Notes under the pieces: generated by a model | Told to the model about the DNA's origin: nothing | The model's database searches: none | What the model saw: only the letters and a program-made list of their open reading frames with translations | Source: Oscillibacter sp. | GTDB lineage: Bacteria; Bacillota; Clostridia; Oscillospirales; Oscillospiraceae | NCBI GenBank assembly: GCA_022796315.1 | Contig: JAAWIL010000025.1 | Location: forward strand, 1-16,513 | DNA length: 16,513 bases | Direction: 5' to 3' | Shown: piece after piece, positions 15,014 through 16,513 of the stretch | Layout: each line of letters begins with the position of its first letter | Numbering within the stretch: the first letter of the stretch is position 1 | Position numbers and translations under genes: made by a program

Positions 15014-16513
15014 ATGATACCGTATATCCTCAGCGCCCTGGCGGGGCTGGTGGTCGGCGGCGCGGTCTGCTTCCTGCTGGGTATTCGCTACCGGAAGAAC
15101 GTATCTGAAAAAGAAATCTCCAGTGCGGAGGATGAGGCAAAACGCATCATCAACGAGGCCATCAAGAGCGCCGAGACCAAGAAGAAGGAAGCGCTTTTGG
15201 AGGCCAAGGAAGAGATTTTGAAAAGCCGCAGCGAATACGAAAAGGAAGAGAAGTCCCGCCGGGCCGACCTGCAGCGCCAGGAAAACCGCCTCCAGCAAAA
15301 AGAGGAGAACCTGGACCGCAAAACCGAGGCCATCGAAAAAAAGGAGGAGGCCCTGGCGCAAAAGCACGCGGCCGCCGACAAGGAGAGCGAGGAGATCAAG
15401 CTCCTCAAGCGCAGCCAGACCGAAATCCTGGAGCGCATCTCCGGTCTCACCGCCGAGGAGGCGAAGCAGTACCTGATTGATCAGGTGGAGTCCGAGGTGA
15501 CCCACGAGACTGCCCTCAAGATCAAAGAGGTGGAGTCCCGCATGAAGGAGGAGTCCGAGGCCCGCGCCCGGGAAGTGGTGGCCCAGGCCATCCAGCGGTG
15601 CGCCGCCGACTCCGTAGCTGAAATGACCGTCAGTGTGGTTCCCCTGCCCAATGACGACATGAAGGGCCGGATCATTGGCCGGGAGGGCCGCAACATCCGC
15701 ACCATCGAGACCCTGACCGGCGTGGACCTCATCATTGACGACACGCCGGAGGCCATCACCGTCAGCTGCTTCGAGCCGGTGCGCCGGGAGATCGCCCGGC
15801 TGGCTCTGGAGAAGCTCATCGCCGACGGCCGGATTCACCCCACCCACATCGAGGAGATGGTGGAGAAGTCCCGCCGGGAGGTGGAGGCCGTCATCAAAAG
15901 CGAGGGCGAGCGGGTGGTCTTTGAGTGCGGCATCCGCAGCCTCCACCCGGAGCTGGTGAAGATGCTGGGCCGCCTCCACTACCGCACCAGCTACGGCCAG
16001 AACGTCCTGCTCCACTCCGTGGAGGTCAGCCATATCGCCGGCATGATGGCCGCGGAGCTGGGCGCCGACGTCCAGGCCGCCAAGCGGGCCGGCCTGCTCC
16101 ATGACCTGGGCAAGGCCGTGGACCACGAGATGGAGGGCACCCATGTGGCCCTGGGCGTGGAGTTCGCCCGGAAGTACAAGGAGCGGGAGGACATCATCCA
16201 CGCCATTGAGGCCCACCACAACGATGTGGAGCCCCGGACCATCGTAGCCTGCCTGGTGCAGGCGGCCGACGCGATTTCCGCCGCCCGGCCCGGCGCGCGC
16301 CGCGAGAATCTGGAGAACTACATCAAGCGGCTGGAGCAGCTGGAGACCATCACCGGCTCCTACCCTGGTGTGGACAAGGCCTTCGCCATCCAGGCGGGCC
16401 GGGAGGTCCGGGTCATGGTGAAGCCCGAGCAGGTCAGCGAGGACCAGATGGTCATCCTGGCCCGGGACCTGGCCAAGAAGATCGAGGAGGAGATGGAGTA
16501 CCCCGGTCAGATC
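15014..16513 (+). CDS. rny: Ribonuclease Y (3' end outside the window)
   Basis: 500 residues are present with no stop, and the family is about 510-525 long, so only a short C-terminus is missing. RNase Y is the membrane-anchored endoribonuclease that starts mRNA decay in Firmicutes. Residues 3-24 are the N-terminal membrane helix (YILSALAGLVVGGAVCFLLG). Residues 30-200 are a Lys/Glu-rich coiled coil, and the KH RNA-binding motif GRIIGREGRN is at 218-227. The HD domain follows, with HSVEVS near 335 and the metal-binding pair His363-Asp364 (LLHDLGK). All catalytic landmarks are intact. The ATG at 15014 has AAGGAG 11 bases upstream. The gene lies behind a 196-base structured leader (14818-15013), so its expression may be tuned at the RNA level. 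Confidence 0.97.
   Translation, partial: MIPYILSALAGLVVGGAVCFLLGIRYRKNVSEKEISSAEDEAKRIINEAIKSAETKKKEALLEAKEEILKSRSEYEKEEKSRRADLQRQENRLQQKEENLDRKTEAIEKKEEALAQKHAAADKESEEIKLLKRSQTEILERISGLTAEEAKQYLIDQVESEVTHETALKIKEVESRMKEESEARAREVVAQAIQRCAADSVAEMTVSVVPLPNDDMKGRIIGREGRNIRTIETLTGVDLIIDDTPEAITVSCFEPVRREIARLALEKLIADGRIHPTHIEEMVEKSRREVEAVIKSEGERVVFECGIRSLHPELVKMLGRLHYRTSYGQNVLLHSVEVSHIAGMMAAELGADVQAAKRAGLLHDLGKAVDHEMEGTHVALGVEFARKYKEREDIIHAIEAHHNDVEPRTIVACLVQAADAISAARPGARRENLENYIKRLEQLETITGSYPGVDKAFAIQAGREVRVMVKPEQVSEDQMVILARDLAKKIEEEMEYPGQI

Noticed and set aside
14867..16219. A 450-codon minus-strand open frame opposite rny
   Set aside because: The plus strand encodes full RNase Y landmarks; the minus frame is a compositional shadow.

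Overview
This 16.5-kb window is GC-rich DNA from what is most likely a Gram-positive gut clostridium of the Oscillospiraceae type (Flavonifractor/Lawsonibacter-like). That assignment is inference. It rests on a ctsR-mcsA-clpC stress operon with CtsR boxes, RNase Y, BioY, a ferredoxin with two 4Fe-4S motifs, strong AGGAGG ribosome sites and GC-rich third codon positions. No insertion sequence, phage, CRISPR array, tRNA or rRNA gene was seen. The layout is chromosomal, with short operons on both strands.

Region by region: (1) 1-2190, minus strand: a small ferredoxin, then trmN6-like and rsmI-like RNA methyltransferase genes that overlap by ATGA. (2) 2270-5973, plus strand: the CtsR regulon core. 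An extended -10 promoter is flanked by two CtsR operators and drives ctsR, mcsA and clpC, ending in a perfect 16-bp hairpin. mcsB, which normally sits between mcsA and clpC, is absent, and McsA has only one of its two usual zinc-binding Cys pairs. (3) 5976-6660, minus strand: a two-helix membrane protein of unknown function and, upstream of it, a roughly 235-nt candidate non-coding RNA with a near-consensus promoter, a strong terminator and ends that can pair with each other (possibly 6S-like). (4) 6733-7994, minus strand: a family 4 uracil-DNA glycosylase coupled to the biotin transporter subunit BioY. (5) 8030-8705, plus strand: a hairpin-rich leader and a CmpB-type (DUF1113) membrane protein. 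(6) 8683-12497, minus strand: an ornithine-cyclodeaminase-family gene followed by an 894-residue fusion of a type II glycerate 2-kinase to an enolase-superfamily domain. (7) 12605-13834, minus strand: an RlmI-like rRNA methyltransferase. (8) 13969-16513, plus strand: a cytoplasmic-looking amidase with an SH3-like tail, then a structured leader and ribonuclease Y, which runs off the right edge.

The most unusual item is the glycerate kinase-enolase fusion. Its two halves belong to families that catalyse consecutive steps (glycerate to 2-phosphoglycerate to phosphoenolpyruvate). The enolase half keeps the metal ligands and the catalytic lysine, but it has lost the DEGG glutamate and the two conserved active-site histidines, so its real substrate is open. 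Second are the candidate ncRNA at 6390-6624 and the joint loss of mcsB and the second McsA zinc finger. All family calls were made by eye from motifs; no database search was run.
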